Source of the DNA: Bombardia bombarda
Lineage: Eukaryota; Ascomycota; Sordariomycetes; Sordariales; Lasiosphaeriaceae
Direction: 5' to 3'
DNA: 64,000 bases
Assembly: GCA_030512295.1 (NCBI GenBank)
Contig: JAULSR010000002.1
Location: forward strand, 4,278,001-4,342,000
Positions 33,742-44,409 of this stretch are shown piece by piece (positions within the stretch are counted from its first letter, which is position 1; every line of letters begins with the position of its first letter). The notes under the pieces were generated by a model. It had not been told where the DNA came from. It searched no databases and saw nothing but the letters and a program-made list of their open reading frames with translations. The position numbers were made by a program, and so were the translations under genes.

Positions 33742-35659
33742 TGATATTCTACTGCCGGGCTCTCCAAGGAGAGCACGACATGCGTTGATTTCTAATGGCC
33801 CAGCCAAATCTATACATGTATATCGATACATGATGATATACAGGCGGTATCTAAGTCTCTCAGGAGCAAACCGATGGTTATGTGGTTGTCGAGTCATGGT
33901 TATGAATGGGCACCGTCTAGGTTAGGGACGCCTGGAGATTTGGATTTGGTCATTCAATCAGGGCAGGCCGCGGAGAGCATACTGCGAACCACGGTGAGGT
34001 ATGAAGCGTCAGGAGTCATGTGGTGTGAGGTATATGGATGCCGCTGCTTAGGGGAGCAGTAGATAGATGTAGTGGACGAATATTGTTTATTATGGTGGAG
34101 GGGTCGTTGGCGTCATGGGGATCATGGGAATCATGGATTGGATAATAATATCGGGATATTAGTGCCCTTGATGGCACGGTACTGTAGCTGACAGCTAGAC
34201 CAGTAAGCCTGGGCATTTGGAAAACCAGGGTGTCAACTTCAACTGCATGATATATATAATACAAATAGTTGACCCTTGAGTTGAATCTGGGGATACATTC
34301 GTTTCTGTCATCACGTGTCACAAAGTTCAAGCGAGGTCACGGTGCCGAATGGAGGTTGAGGCATGGATTTGGTATGCCATTGGCTGGGTTAGGTGCTTAG
34401 GTGGTGTAGGTCTCAGTGCATTGCGTCGCTGCAGTGTAACACATCCAGCTCGCCTGGCGTCCGCCATATATTGTTAGTAACTTCGCATTCTTCATGTGTA
34501 GAAGTGCAATGCAGTATCCGGCACTTCCGATGCGTATGCCTACCTGATTTACCTCGGTATCGCAGGCAATGTGCACATCGGGCAATTGAAGTTGAAGGAC
34601 AGACAAGCAAGTATACAAGCAAGTATACAAGCACGTTCAATGGATGCACGAGATGAAATGGTGTTTTAGTGTCCAGGTAGTCATAACATGTATTTTTTTT
34701 CACAGTAGAATACAGTAGTGCCGACCCCCTGATGTGGCAAGCTCCGATTTATTTTCTTTCGGGCCCTTCCCCTCGCGGTGACCACCCCCGTGATCAAAAC
34801 ACGACCAAACTTTACGATTACCTAGCTCGCCGAATTAGATTCTCAAACCCCGCCATTAGCAATTCGCGTCTCATTTCATCCAACCTGGAAGCAACCATGG
34901 ACAGCCACAGAGACAGTGGCCGCACCAACATTTGAAACTGTGAGTGCCATTTCCCAAGATGTCTTTTAATCCTCAATCAAGTATCGCGTCTGATGCATGT
35001 CGCTGAAGATAGCTACCTTACGTATGTACCTCCCTAAGGGAGGTGGCAGTCTAGGCCCTTTCCATACCCATTGTCCATGGATGACAGATCCATGGATGAC
35101 AGATCCGCAATCGGCCAACAGTCACCCCCCGCGTTCTCGGGTCGAGACGTTGAAAGCGTGCCCAGATTTGGGGAGGTGACAGGCCAATGGGCGCTGTGGA
35201 ATCTGCCGTGCTGGGGGGGTTTCTTGGGGGTTCGAATCCCTGGGCTTCACTGGACCTGGCTGGCACACCCGCAACCAGGCCACAAGACGGGCGATGATGG
35301 CGGCATGAGAGCGGGGTCGGCAGTTCAGCCTGTTTCTCTCATTGGCAACTCTGACAGCGATGCTTGCACTTTCTCGATTTCCGTTCCTCGGAATTGGCTT
35401 CGGACTCAGAAGAAGGACCGTGGACTGGACCCTGGAGCCGTCATCCTCCAGTCCAGTCTTTCAAGTCTGGTCTTTCAAGTCTGGTCTTTCAAGTCTGGTC
35501 TTTCAAGTCACCAGACACCAGACTTGGACTTTATTACCTGGCTCTGGCTCTGGCTCTGGCTCTGTGTCGACTGACTGACTTACTGACTCCTCACATCGAA
35601 TTCGAGCTCGATTTCTCAGCCGCCACCCAAGGACAAGGAGACAGACAGTCGGTCAGTCA
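33742..35659. other. intergenic with tandem repeats
   Basis: About 1.9 kb without a supportable gene. It has a 16-bp repeated ATCCATGGATGACAG at 35084-35105 and a 14-bp tandem repeat at 35457-35508. A CTGGCT hexamer repeat (35538-35565) follows just upstream of the monooxygenase. Confidence 0.5.
35457..35508. repeat. tandem 14-bp repeat
   Basis: Three perfect copies of TCTTTCAAGTCTGG plus a partial fourth, about 150 bp upstream of the monooxygenase ATG. Confidence 0.9.
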
Positions 35660-36952
35660 ATGGCAAGCATACCGCGGCATCCGCCCACGGGCATCAAGGT
35701 GATCGTGGTGGGCGCAGGCTTCGCCGGTCTTGCGGCAGCCATCGAATGCGACCGCAAGGGACACTCGGTGACGTTGCTGGAGAAGGTGGACGACATTGCC
35801 GAGATCACGCGCATCGGCGACATCATCAGCTTCGACCCCAACGGCTCCAAGGCCTTTGAGCGCTGGCCCGGCGTCATCGAGGCCATGGAGGCCATCGCCC
35901 GCCAGACCAAGTGGCTGGACCTGTACCATCACGAGGGCAAGTTCGTCACCCGCCAGTCCTTTGCCCACGAGAACGCCTGGGGCCGCCGCATCAACGGCCA
36001 CCGCGGCCAGCTGCACAACATCATCTACCAGCACGCCAAGGCCAGGGGCATCGACATCCGTCTGAGCAAGCGCGTCGAGGACTACTTCGAGACCGACGAC
36101 CCCCCGCAGGCCGGCGTCGTCGTCAACGGCGAGCGCATCGTGGCCGACCTTGTCATCGCCGCCGAGGGTGTGCGTTCTCGTGGGAGGAAGATCGTGCTCG
36201 GCTTCGACGAGAACCCAAAGTCGTCGGGCTACGCCGTCTACCGCGCCTGGTTCCCCTCTGACCAGGTCGCCAAGAACCCCATCATCAGCCACCTGGTCAT
36301 CCACGGCGACACCCACCAGGGCTTCATCGGCCCCGACATCCACTTCCTCGCCTCCTCCATCAAGAACGGCTCCGAGATCAACTGGGTCTTTACCCACATC
36401 GACGACGGCAATATCGAGGAGAGCTGGCAGTTTCCCGGAAAGCCCGAGGAGGCTCTCAAGTATCTCGAGGGCTGGTGTCCCGTCGTCCGCGAGCTCGTCA
36501 AGTCCACCCCCGACGGCAGGCTGATCGACCACAAGCTCGTCTACCGCGACCCCCTCCCGACATTTATCTCCCCCAAGGCCCGCATCGCCCTCATCGGCGA
36601 CTCGGCCCACCCGTTCCTGCCCACGTCGATCCAGGGGGCCAGCCAGTCGATCGAAGACGGCGTCGTGCTGGCCACCTGTCTGGAGCTGAGCGGCAAGGCC
36701 AACATCCCCCAAGCCCTGCAGGCCTACGAGAAGATCAGATACGAGAGGGTCCACCGCGCCCAGGCCATGGGGCCCAAGACGAGAGAGAGGTGGCACAAGG
36801 CGGACTGGACCAAGGTCTGGAACAACCCCGAGATGATCCACCTGGTGAGGGAACCGTGGCTGCTCAACTTTGACGCCGAGAAAGATGCATACAACAGGTT
36901 TGACGACGTCGTCGCCGCCTTGAAGTCGTCACCGTCCAAACCCCGGCTCTGA
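35660..36952 (+). CDS. FAD-dependent monooxygenase (salicylate-hydroxylase-like)
   Basis: Intronless 430-aa protein. The FAD Rossmann motif is VIVVGAGFAGLAAAIE near residues 14-29; ADLVIAAEGVRS is the DG-motif equivalent and IALIGDSAHPFLPT the GD motif. The following GASQSIEDG is characteristic of group A aromatic hydroxylases, including salicylate-type enzymes. Residue RINGHRGQLH matches the conserved RxxLH block. Single-component NAD(P)H- and O2-dependent hydroxylation of an aromatic or similar substrate is expected; the substrate cannot be deduced. It is not closely similar to the monooxygenase at 2.4 kb, which has different motifs and gene structure. The start ATG follows a repeat-rich leader; no better ATG lies nearby. 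Confidence 0.9.
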   Translation: MASIPRHPPTGIKVIVVGAGFAGLAAAIECDRKGHSVTLLEKVDDIAEITRIGDIISFDPNGSKAFERWPGVIEAMEAIARQTKWLDLYHHEGKFVTRQSFAHENAWGRRINGHRGQLHNIIYQHAKARGIDIRLSKRVEDYFETDDPPQAGVVVNGERIVADLVIAAEGVRSRGRKIVLGFDENPKSSGYAVYRAWFPSDQVAKNPIISHLVIHGDTHQGFIGPDIHFLASSIKNGSEINWVFTHIDDGNIEESWQFPGKPEEALKYLEGWCPVVRELVKSTPDGRLIDHKLVYRDPLPTFISPKARIALIGDSAHPFLPTSIQGASQSIEDGVVLATCLELSGKANIPQALQAYEKIRYERVHRAQAMGPKTRERWHKADWTKVWNNPEMIHLVREPWLLNFDAEKDAYNRFDDVVAALKSSPSKPRL

Positions 36953-38720
36953 TAAACAGGGCTTTTGTGCTGCTTCCCTTTTTAAATCTCTCGTGTCGGA
37001 GGTAGACTGTTGGGTTTCTGCATAGACTACTTGTTCCTTTCCTTATTTGCACCCCTTTGTTTCCCTCCCATCTATGAGTTATAGATCAAGCCCTGTATTT
37101 AGCAGCCCCCGTCTACCTACCTACTTGGATACTCCCACATACAACTACCATGACGCCATGAAATAAACAGAATGAACTACACCACGATTTAGGGCGTGGC
37201 ATATAATTGAAGTATATAACGTTTGATCTTTCTAAATACAAAGGAGAAACTCCAACGGTGTATTCAGTTGCATACTTGAATGACGGTTGGTTTCCTGACC
37301 CTTAATACACCGCCCTAGAGTGGAACAACACCTGACCTGAAGTTGGTCGATGGCTGATGGCTAGCTGACAACCGGGAAATGTTACATATCTGATCCCTTG
37401 ATCACCCACAACATCGCTTGGCGAATACCTATTATTATGGACTTCCTCCACCCTCTGAAGATAGCCTCAAAATCCCGTCCCTCGATCCCTTTTAGCCGGT
37501 GGAATTGTCGAGGGACAAGGAGGCTTGCCCCATTGGAGCGCAATCACTACCCCTGCTACAGTATCCATTAAGATTTCCGGTGGCCCGGTTCTTGTGTGGT
37601 TTCCATTGTGGATTTTCGATATTTGCCTATTTTTGGCACATTTGTTTGGACGCGAACAAAGCCACTTTGTGATGTTGTGGTTGTGGGCTTGTGGCCAACT
37701 TCCTCCTTTTTTTTTTTCGACAAGCGTTGTCTTAGAATCTGGGGATCTCGGGCATTGTGAGCCGGGGTTGCCTCATGGAGTAGGTGGCACGTCGTCACAA
37801 GCAAGACTTGGTGTTCGAATTACGGAGGCATTCCGACAACGAATCCCCGAATCGGGAATCGCCTCGCTGTCTGGGGTATCATCAGATTGCATTTAGCCGC
37901 CGGTTCAAACCCCCTGGCAGCGGCTCCCCGCAAATTCTACCGGCACTACTGCGTAGCGGCTCCTGGGGCTGCTGCTAACCCACACGTTTGTTTATGCAAG
38001 GCTGATCCTTCTATGTGCGGGACGGCGTTGCTGCGGATGTGTAACCGGGTTTCTGGCACATGGGCTAATTGATTCTGCTCCTGGGAGACGCGGGGCGTTA
38101 ATGAACGTTGCTCTGCTGATGCTTTCTTTCCACCGTTACGATGCCCCCCTAAGAGAAACAGCAGACCGGGCCGTGATGTGGAGATGGTGACGTGGATACC
38201 ACTTCGACCTTGGTGTGAAACTGACCCAGTAGTGCAAACAGGACTTTGCAATTTCACAAACAAGTGGATCTGAAATACCAGGTTGTGGGAATGAAGCACG
38301 ACACAACAGTGACTGGTTTCTTGGTCTCACGTCTGGACCTAGTACTCCATGGTCTCAAATCCGTAGGTAGCTCAAGCCTGCCTATGCAGCATGTAAGGGT
38401 GTTGTCGATACAGAACATCGAACCCTTGGCACTTCTCGATCTTTGCGGCCCAAGCACAACAGCGTGATGTTCGGGTGAGGGAGGTTACATCGTGTCGGAT
38501 AGAATGTTTGCATAATGAGGCAAGATCTGCTGCATCGAGCTTAATCAAGCGTAGGTATAGACAGGGAAAATCAAGTGGGGATGTGAGTATCCAGGTAATG
38601 ATTGATGGCGCTTCAGAAATCAAGGAAAGGGGTATATAATACACCAGCACGTCCCCCAGACTGACAGTCCTGATCCGCACCTCACCTCACCACCCAGCAC
38701 ATTGACCAAGATCCACCACA
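36953..38720. other. intergenic, xylanase promoter side
   Basis: About 1.77 kb, no gene recognised. A TATA box lies at 38633-38640, 81 bp before the xylanase ATG. Several weak frames on both strands lack motifs. Confidence 0.5.
38633..38640 (+). promoter_or_regulatory. TATA box of the GH11 xylanase gene
   Basis: TATATAAT, 81 bp upstream of the ATG at 38721; strong, well-placed element as expected for an inducible secreted enzyme. Confidence 0.6.
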
Positions 38721-39728
38721 ATGGTTGCCATCTCATCCATCTTGTTGGCCATTTCGGCCGCCGTCGGGGCTTTCGCTGCTCCTGGCGAGATGCCTGGCAT
38801 GGAGAAGCGCCAGACGTTGACCAAGAGCGCTACTGGCACCAACAACGGCTTTTACTATTCGTTCTGGACCGACGGCGCTGGCAGCATCAGCTACACCAAC
38901 GGCGCCGCCGGCCAGTACAGCTCCAGTTGGTCTGGAAACGGAAACTGGGTCGGCGGTAAGGGTTGGAACCCCGGCACCAACCGGTAAAGGACTCTCTCCC
39001 TAGACTAGGAGATATGTATCTATAATCACCTCGTAACTGACTCGGCATTTCTCCAACAGCGCCATCAACTACACTGGCACCTACAGCCCCAACGGCAACT
39101 CGTACCTGTCCGTCTATGGCTGGACAAAGAACCCCCTGATCGAGTACTACGTGGTCGAGTCGTACGGGACCTACAACCCGTCGACGGGGGCGACCCTCCT
39201 GGGCAGCGCCACGTCCGACGGCGGCACCTACAAAATCTACAGGACCCAGCGTGTCAACCAGCCATCGATCGAGGGCACCGCCACCTTCTACCAGTACTGG
39301 TCCGTCCGCGATACCAAGCGTGTCGGCGGCACCGTCTCCATGGCCAACCACTTCGCCGCGTGGACTGCCCAAGGCCTCACCCTGGGCACCCACGACTACC
39401 AGATCGTTGCCACCGAGGGCTACTTCTCCAGCGGCTCCTCCTCCATCACTGTCGGCGGTGCGGCGTCCGGTGGTGACACGGGAACGACCCCGTCCAACCC
39501 CACTACTTCTTCGACGGCTCCCTCCACTCCCTCGACTCCTTCCACTGCCGTAAGTTACTCATCTATCTCACCCTACAGACTCTTGCCTGGGGCGATATGA
39601 CTGACTTTTTCATGTAGTGTGTTGCCAAGTGGGGACAGTGCGGTGGTACTGGCTGGACAGGTGCGACTTGCTGCGCTTCTGGCTCCACCTGTAAGGTCTC
39701 CAATGCGTATTACTCGCAGTGCCTGTAA
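38721..39728 (+). CDS. secreted GH11 endo-1,4-beta-xylanase with C-terminal CBM1
   Basis: Three exons: 38721-38983, 39060-39549, 39618-39728 (287 aa). The N-terminal signal peptide is followed by a propeptide ending in KR (GMEKRQ), a Kex2-type site. The GH11 jelly roll shows YYSFWTDGAG and YGWTKNPLIEYYVVES, with nucleophile Glu116, and IVATEGYFSSG, with acid/base Glu207. A Thr/Ser/Pro linker leads to a family 1 cellulose-binding module (KWGQCGGTGWTGATCC through SQCL). The second intron separates linker from CBM1, so the module is on its own exon. It hydrolyses beta-1,4-xylan in plant cell walls, outside the cell. Confidence 0.96.
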
Positions 39729-40261
39729 GCATTCTGCTCTTGCTCTATGAACTGGAGTTGCGGAAGGTCCAAGGTCACTATAGCAGGAATTTCTATGGTG
39801 TCTTTGAAAGGGAGGACATTCGTGTATATAGTTCGCTTTGCATACCGTGGTGGTATGCCGTATAAAGAACATTCATGTGGATCTATATTTACTCTAATAT
39901 AGATAGATAGATCACTTGAGAGAACGTCAAGCCCTTGCTTGTTCTATCTGGCACCATGAGAGTACCGTAGCTTTGTATTGGCTTGACTTCATACTGTACT
40001 TGGAGGGTATCAACAGCCTTGCATGTGGGTCGGCAATAGAAAGAATTTGCAAAGTTTCAAAATTGAGTTACAACTCGTAATAATCAAACTTTGACCTTAT
40101 CCATATACATTGAAAAGCGTGCTGATATGTAGAGTCTTTTAGAATCATGTCCTATCCTGTCATGGAGACTGGCGCCAATATCGAGTTTACCTGTCCGCCA
40201 AGGCGGCATTGTTAACCGAAATAGCCCGCCATGATTCCCAATCAATTCACTGGTTGTCGCA
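39729..40261. other. intergenic, no gene seen
   Basis: About 530 bp from the xylanase 3' UTR to tRNA-Val; a TAGATAGATAGATC run is at 39900-39915. Confidence 0.5.
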
Positions 40262-40334
40262 GCTCGAATGGTGTAATGGTTATCACGTCTGTCTCACACA
40301 CAGAAGGTTCCAGGTTCGATCCCTGGTTCGAGCA
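40262..40334 (+). tRNA. tRNA-Val (anticodon CAC)
   Basis: Acceptor GCTCGAA pairs with TTCGAGC. D arm GTGT...TCAC, anticodon stem TCTGT/ACAGA, loop CTCACAC with anticodon CAC reading GTG, T arm CCAGG-TTCGATC-CCTGG. 73 nt, no intron, discriminator A, TTTT terminator just downstream. It marks the left edge of a gene-poor accessory region. Confidence 0.94.
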
Positions 40335-40721
40335 CACACTTTTACTATTTAGGTTTTCATTTTACTCAACTTATAAAATGACACTTTTGCCATTAACACT
40401 CAACTTGTCAAATGCGCTTGCGCAGCCAGCCAAGCAAGCGGCAGCCACACGACTCTTTGTTACCCTTTTTACTTTATCCAAAAACTACTAAGGGAGGTAC
40501 AATATTGGTAGGCCTAAACAGACTCTCTGACTGTGGCTGTCCATTATTGTCGTGGTCTGGTGTCTATGTACCTCAGATGGCAAGGAGGGAGCAACAGTCG
40601 GGGCCTCTGTCTCGTTGTCGGCAATATGCACCATTGGACACACGGAATGTAAGAGGCGAGAAAGGCGAAGAAGTTGTCGTCGCCAGCCACGATATCGACC
40701 GAGTCCAAGTCCGTCCGTCCC

Positions 40722-41079
40722 TCACAAACAGTAGCGATTAGATCGTTCGTCATCTAGGGTGTTCATCATTAGTTTCTGAATAACCTGACCACCTAGGTAT
40801 GCCACTGATCGATGCTGTAGGTAGAGAGCAAGAAGAATTTGGACAAACACATAGACACTCACCTTGTTGGCGATTCGCAACCGCCAGATCGTCTCCAAAC
40901 CTTCCAGAGTCGACGCAAGGGAGGGCTGGTGCATCGGCGTTGGTATAATAAAGGGGCTCCGGGCTGGGCAAGGCTTTGTTCTCGTCGCCATGGTGCTCGA
41001 TGGCCTTGACGAGCTGCGTATACAGGGCGCGCCCCTTGGCAACAAGGCCTTGGTAAACAGAAATATCAATCAAAGCCAT
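40722..41079 (-). CDS. possible small protein, about 95 aa, two exons
   Basis: Exon 1 is 41079-40863 and exon 2 is 40792-40722; the donor GTGAGT is a perfect match. The frame starts MALIDISVYQGLVAKGRALY and contains a helix-like QLVKAIEHHGDENKAL. With the acceptor CTAG at 40793 the frame ends ...DDERSNRYCL. An alternative acceptor (CTACAG) gives a different short tail. No family recognised, no signal peptide. Support is the excellent donor and coding-like first exon; against it are the small size and lack of a clear branch point. Confidence 0.35.
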
Positions 41080-42064
41080 TGCAAACAAAACAAAACAAAA
41101 CAAAACAAGGAGCCTGGTACTGGTACACTTCCTCTGACGTCTGGTCCAGCAGCTCGACAATCGCAACAACAACAACGTCCTTCTTCTTTTTCTCGAGATT
41201 CCTGCGCCCGAGAGCGGACACGGAAACATTGTGCCATCTCAGAACGCGCCTTCCTACTTCGTTTTTCTACTTCGTAACAGAACGTAGAAGGTTCGGTTCA
41301 CTCCATCGTGGCGCCTTCCATGGTCTCGGGCACCATCCATAATGTCTGGCTGGTTGCAGTTGCTTAGGAAGGCACGTCCGATTTACTTCCAATGCCTCCA
41401 AGTTGTCCGGGAAGGAGCAAGATCGAACATGGCCTGTCACTCGTTCTATTTTCATCAAGGTCCATCTTGGTACGTCAAGGTACGTACCTACCTACCTACC
41501 TATTGTATCTTATTTGAACAGATATTATCGCTGCTTGAAAATGTCTCAAGAATTAAATTATTGCTATGCGCGTTAACGTGCCTATCTAGCACTTTACAAT
41601 TGGATGCAAAGCGTACGTGTAAAATAGGTTAGGTGGTTCGGTTACGGCGGTGGCTGACTCGCACCTCCAGAGCACGCTTACAGAACAGGCCAACACTGAC
41701 CCTTTGACAGATCCAAGTAATGCTTGTACGGGATTCACGGAAACAAGTCACATGGAGGAAGGAGACACAGGACAGAGTGGACGAACACAGATTAATTACT
41801 GCTATCTATCTTCCATGAAAACCTCATTGAGGGAAAAGCTTCGAAATAATGATTTTGGGAAAACAGATTGTCTCGCACCCGTTTTGGGTGGCCCATTTCG
41901 GGACGGACGTAGTCTTAGTTTATAATGGAACGGATAACGGCTAGGTCAGCTACAAAGAACTGCCTGCCTTACGACTGACGTCATAGGATGGTAGACAAGT
42001 AGCCAAACTCGCTTGCTAAGCTAGCTCTCTCGTCGAGCTTGTCTCACGCATCTTGCTCGCCTAG
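41080..42064. other. intergenic in accessory region
   Basis: About 1 kb; an AAACA repeat (41083-41105) and TACGTACCTACC motifs (41470-41500). No gene supported. Confidence 0.45.
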
Positions 42065-43860
42065 CTAGGCTTGTACGACTTGCTTGTTTCGAGGCCGCGA
42101 GAGGGTCTGAGGGTAGTCTTGCAGCCTTATGCCATCCTGCGGGGGGTGGTCATCATCTCCCACCAGTTGCTGGTTATTGGCTGGCGCCTTCGACTGATCG
42201 GCTGGACCCACAGTCGGAGGGTTGCCCGGCACAAATCCTTCCGGCAGGACCGGAGGCCCCTGTGGATCATCCAGTTGTGACTTGTTTCCCCTAACCTGGA
42301 AGTGTAACAAGGCAGTTGGAAAAATTGAAAGGGTGGCGATGACCAGTACGCCGATGACGACAGTCGCAGTAATTGCCCAGGCCAGAGAATGATGGTTATG
42401 CAAAGCGAGACCAAACATGTAGACCAGAGCTGAGACGATCAGGAGCAGACCTGCAACAACCGGCAGCCAAATGGCACACCAGTCGACGAATTTGCTGGCC
42501 AAGCGTTCGAGTATTAGGACTTGTCGGACGGGCGCCTGGCCTTCGACATCGCCGGGCGGTGGCAGCTCTAGCTTGATCATTCGATAATAGTTTATCACGA
42601 TTCCCTAGATCGTGATACCTAAAGAAATGGTAATTAGCTTATTTACTGCATCTGATATCTGCAATCGCACTCGTGACCCGAAGGCTTCCTGTGATGGCTG
42701 CTAGCACATACCTAGAGAAATGATAATTAACCCATTTACTGCATCGGTTCTATTATCTGGGTCATCTGATCTGATGTCCGCAATCGCACCCGTGACCCGA
42801 AGGCTTCCTGTGATGGCTGCTAGCCAAAAACAGGCGTCGAGCGCAATAGGCCTTCGCCTGATTGCGTCGGATGTAGATGCAACTTTGTTGCCCTCTACTG
42901 CAATGTTAGTAACAAGTCACGCCCCGGGCGCCAAGACCCAGAGCAAAACGGCATACTGTTGGCTTTGGCTTTTTCTAGAAAGGAGTCGAGCTGTTAGAGA
43001 GGACTTTTTATCGTCGTGGCAGGAGTTGGCAGGATACGTACTGCCCGAAGCTAGAGGGGTACAGGGCGTGGCCGTCTTCTCGTCTGGCAAAATTTCGAAG
43101 CATATTAGCGAGGAAACCGAGGAAAAGCGAATCGAGTTCTTCCTAAGACCTACCCTTGGTGGGTGCCACTTCAACCAGTTAGCAAGGAACAAGGTCAGGG
43201 CGAGGCAGTTATAAACGTCAAACTTACTGCTGTTGGTTCGCTGTCCTCCAATCCCCAGTGGGGACAATGTTAGCCATCAATCGCTGATGCATCCCTGCGG
43301 AAGTTGACGTACAGGTTCGAATCTGCTAGGGTCTAATTGGCGGCGACATGTTAGTAGGAGATTCCATGATGCTCGTGCAAGCAAGGGGGCTGCTTCACAT
43401 ACTTGTCTGGTGTTTGGGTTGACGAAGGAAGATTTATTTTTGGCCGGATCGCTGCCAGAAATGCAGAGAATACAGCACTCACTGCTGGCGGTCGTGACTT
43501 CCCATATTGTGAAGCTATGGCACTGGAGAGCGATATGCCGTGATGGATTGATGTCCCTGGAAGGATCCCGGGCAAAGCTATCTAGGGCGGCTGTGTGCAG
43601 GTAGGAAAATAAACCTGGATCCCTTGTGGGGAAGTGGCCCACCCTGTGTAACCATAGGGCCAGGTGGGTCCAGGTTTACAGAAGCACTTGTCTTGCAGCA
43701 AGAGCTCAGGAGCTATTCCTGAATGGTGCATTATGGAGCTGCAGCTCGCCCATGCATATCGATAACAGGCATTCACGATCAGTTGTCCTCCAACCACAGC
43801 ATCGCTCTGGGCTTGATGAGCTGATGAAGCAAGCAGGAGCAAAGCAGCTTTCTTTCCCAA
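42065..43860 (-). CDS. predicted membrane protein gene with serial mini-exons
   Basis: Best model on the minus strand: an upstream part (about 43860 to 43483, boundaries uncertain), then exons 43332-43313 (20 nt), 43240-43228 (13), 43168-43154 (15), 43083-43042 (42), 42974-42957 (18), 42897-42740 and 42604-42065. Donors are GTGAGT, GTACGT, GTAAGT, GTAGGT, GTACGT, GTATGC and GTAAAT; CTAAC or CTAAT precedes nearly every acceptor. Joined, they keep one open frame with peptides NPSRFEP, RTNS, MAPTK, DEKTATPCTPLASG, KKAKAN and VASTSDAIRRRP. The last exon has two membrane helices (WLPVVAGLLLIVSALVYMFG and AITATVVIGVLVIATLSIF) and a Pro/Gln-rich tail. The 5' end may contain a cysteine-rich domain (QDKCFCKPGPTWPY), but its frame connection is unsure. 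Family unknown. Confidence 0.5.
42625..42830. repeat. imperfect tandem duplication of about 95 bp overlapping an exon
   Basis: The sequences at about 42625-42705 and 42719-42827 align: both contain CGTGACCCGAAGGCTTCCTG, TGATGGCTGCTAGC and GAAATGRTAATTA. The second copy carries extra bases (42743-42770). On the minus strand both copies keep an acceptor-like CTAG and a GCA|GTAAAT donor. Confidence 0.85.
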
Positions 43861-43919
43861 TCAACTTTCACGCCTTCAGGAGCAAAGCAGCTTTCTTTCC
43901 CAATCAACTTTCACGCCTT
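43834..43919. repeat. perfect tandem duplication of 43 bp
   Basis: Units 43834-43876 and 43877-43919 are identical, indicating a recent duplication (or assembly artefact) just upstream of the minus-strand mini-exon gene. Confidence 0.95.
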
Positions 43920-44409
43920 AGGCACGTCAGTCAGGTCAATCGCCCTTCGGGCTTGCCAAGAACCTCACCTATAATATCCTTATCATTCCTACCTTATTCA
44001 GTGTACTCTTGCCTCGAGCAACCGGACAAACGCAAAAGCATTACAAAAGCCTGTGAGGCCATTAATCTTGTCTCGCAGGGCAGTTGTAAAGGCAGCTGTG
44101 AGGAGAGCTGAAGCCTAGGGCGTCATTACCATAGATGCCGTTAGGTCACGGTTGGTAAGGATTTTCTAGGATGTTATTTCCTAGTACGTCTCGAGCACAA
44201 TTGGGTTGGCACTGTGCCGCGTCTACCATGCCTAAACGGAAGCCACCCCCATTTGGGAAAGTGCTAGCGATGGATAGATAACGATATGAGTCCAAACTGT
44301 TCCCCGCCCCAAACCCAGACGAACTTCCACCAAACAACCAACGCAAAGCAACTTCATCAACCCACGAAAAGGAACATCGAACCAACACGACTTTTCTTTA
44401 ACCATCAAA
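43861..44409. promoter_or_regulatory. shared divergent promoter region of two mini-exon genes
   Basis: About 550 bp between the head-to-head mini-exon genes, including the second 43-bp repeat copy. No TATA box is convincing. The assignment as promoter rests on the divergent layout only. Confidence 0.35.
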
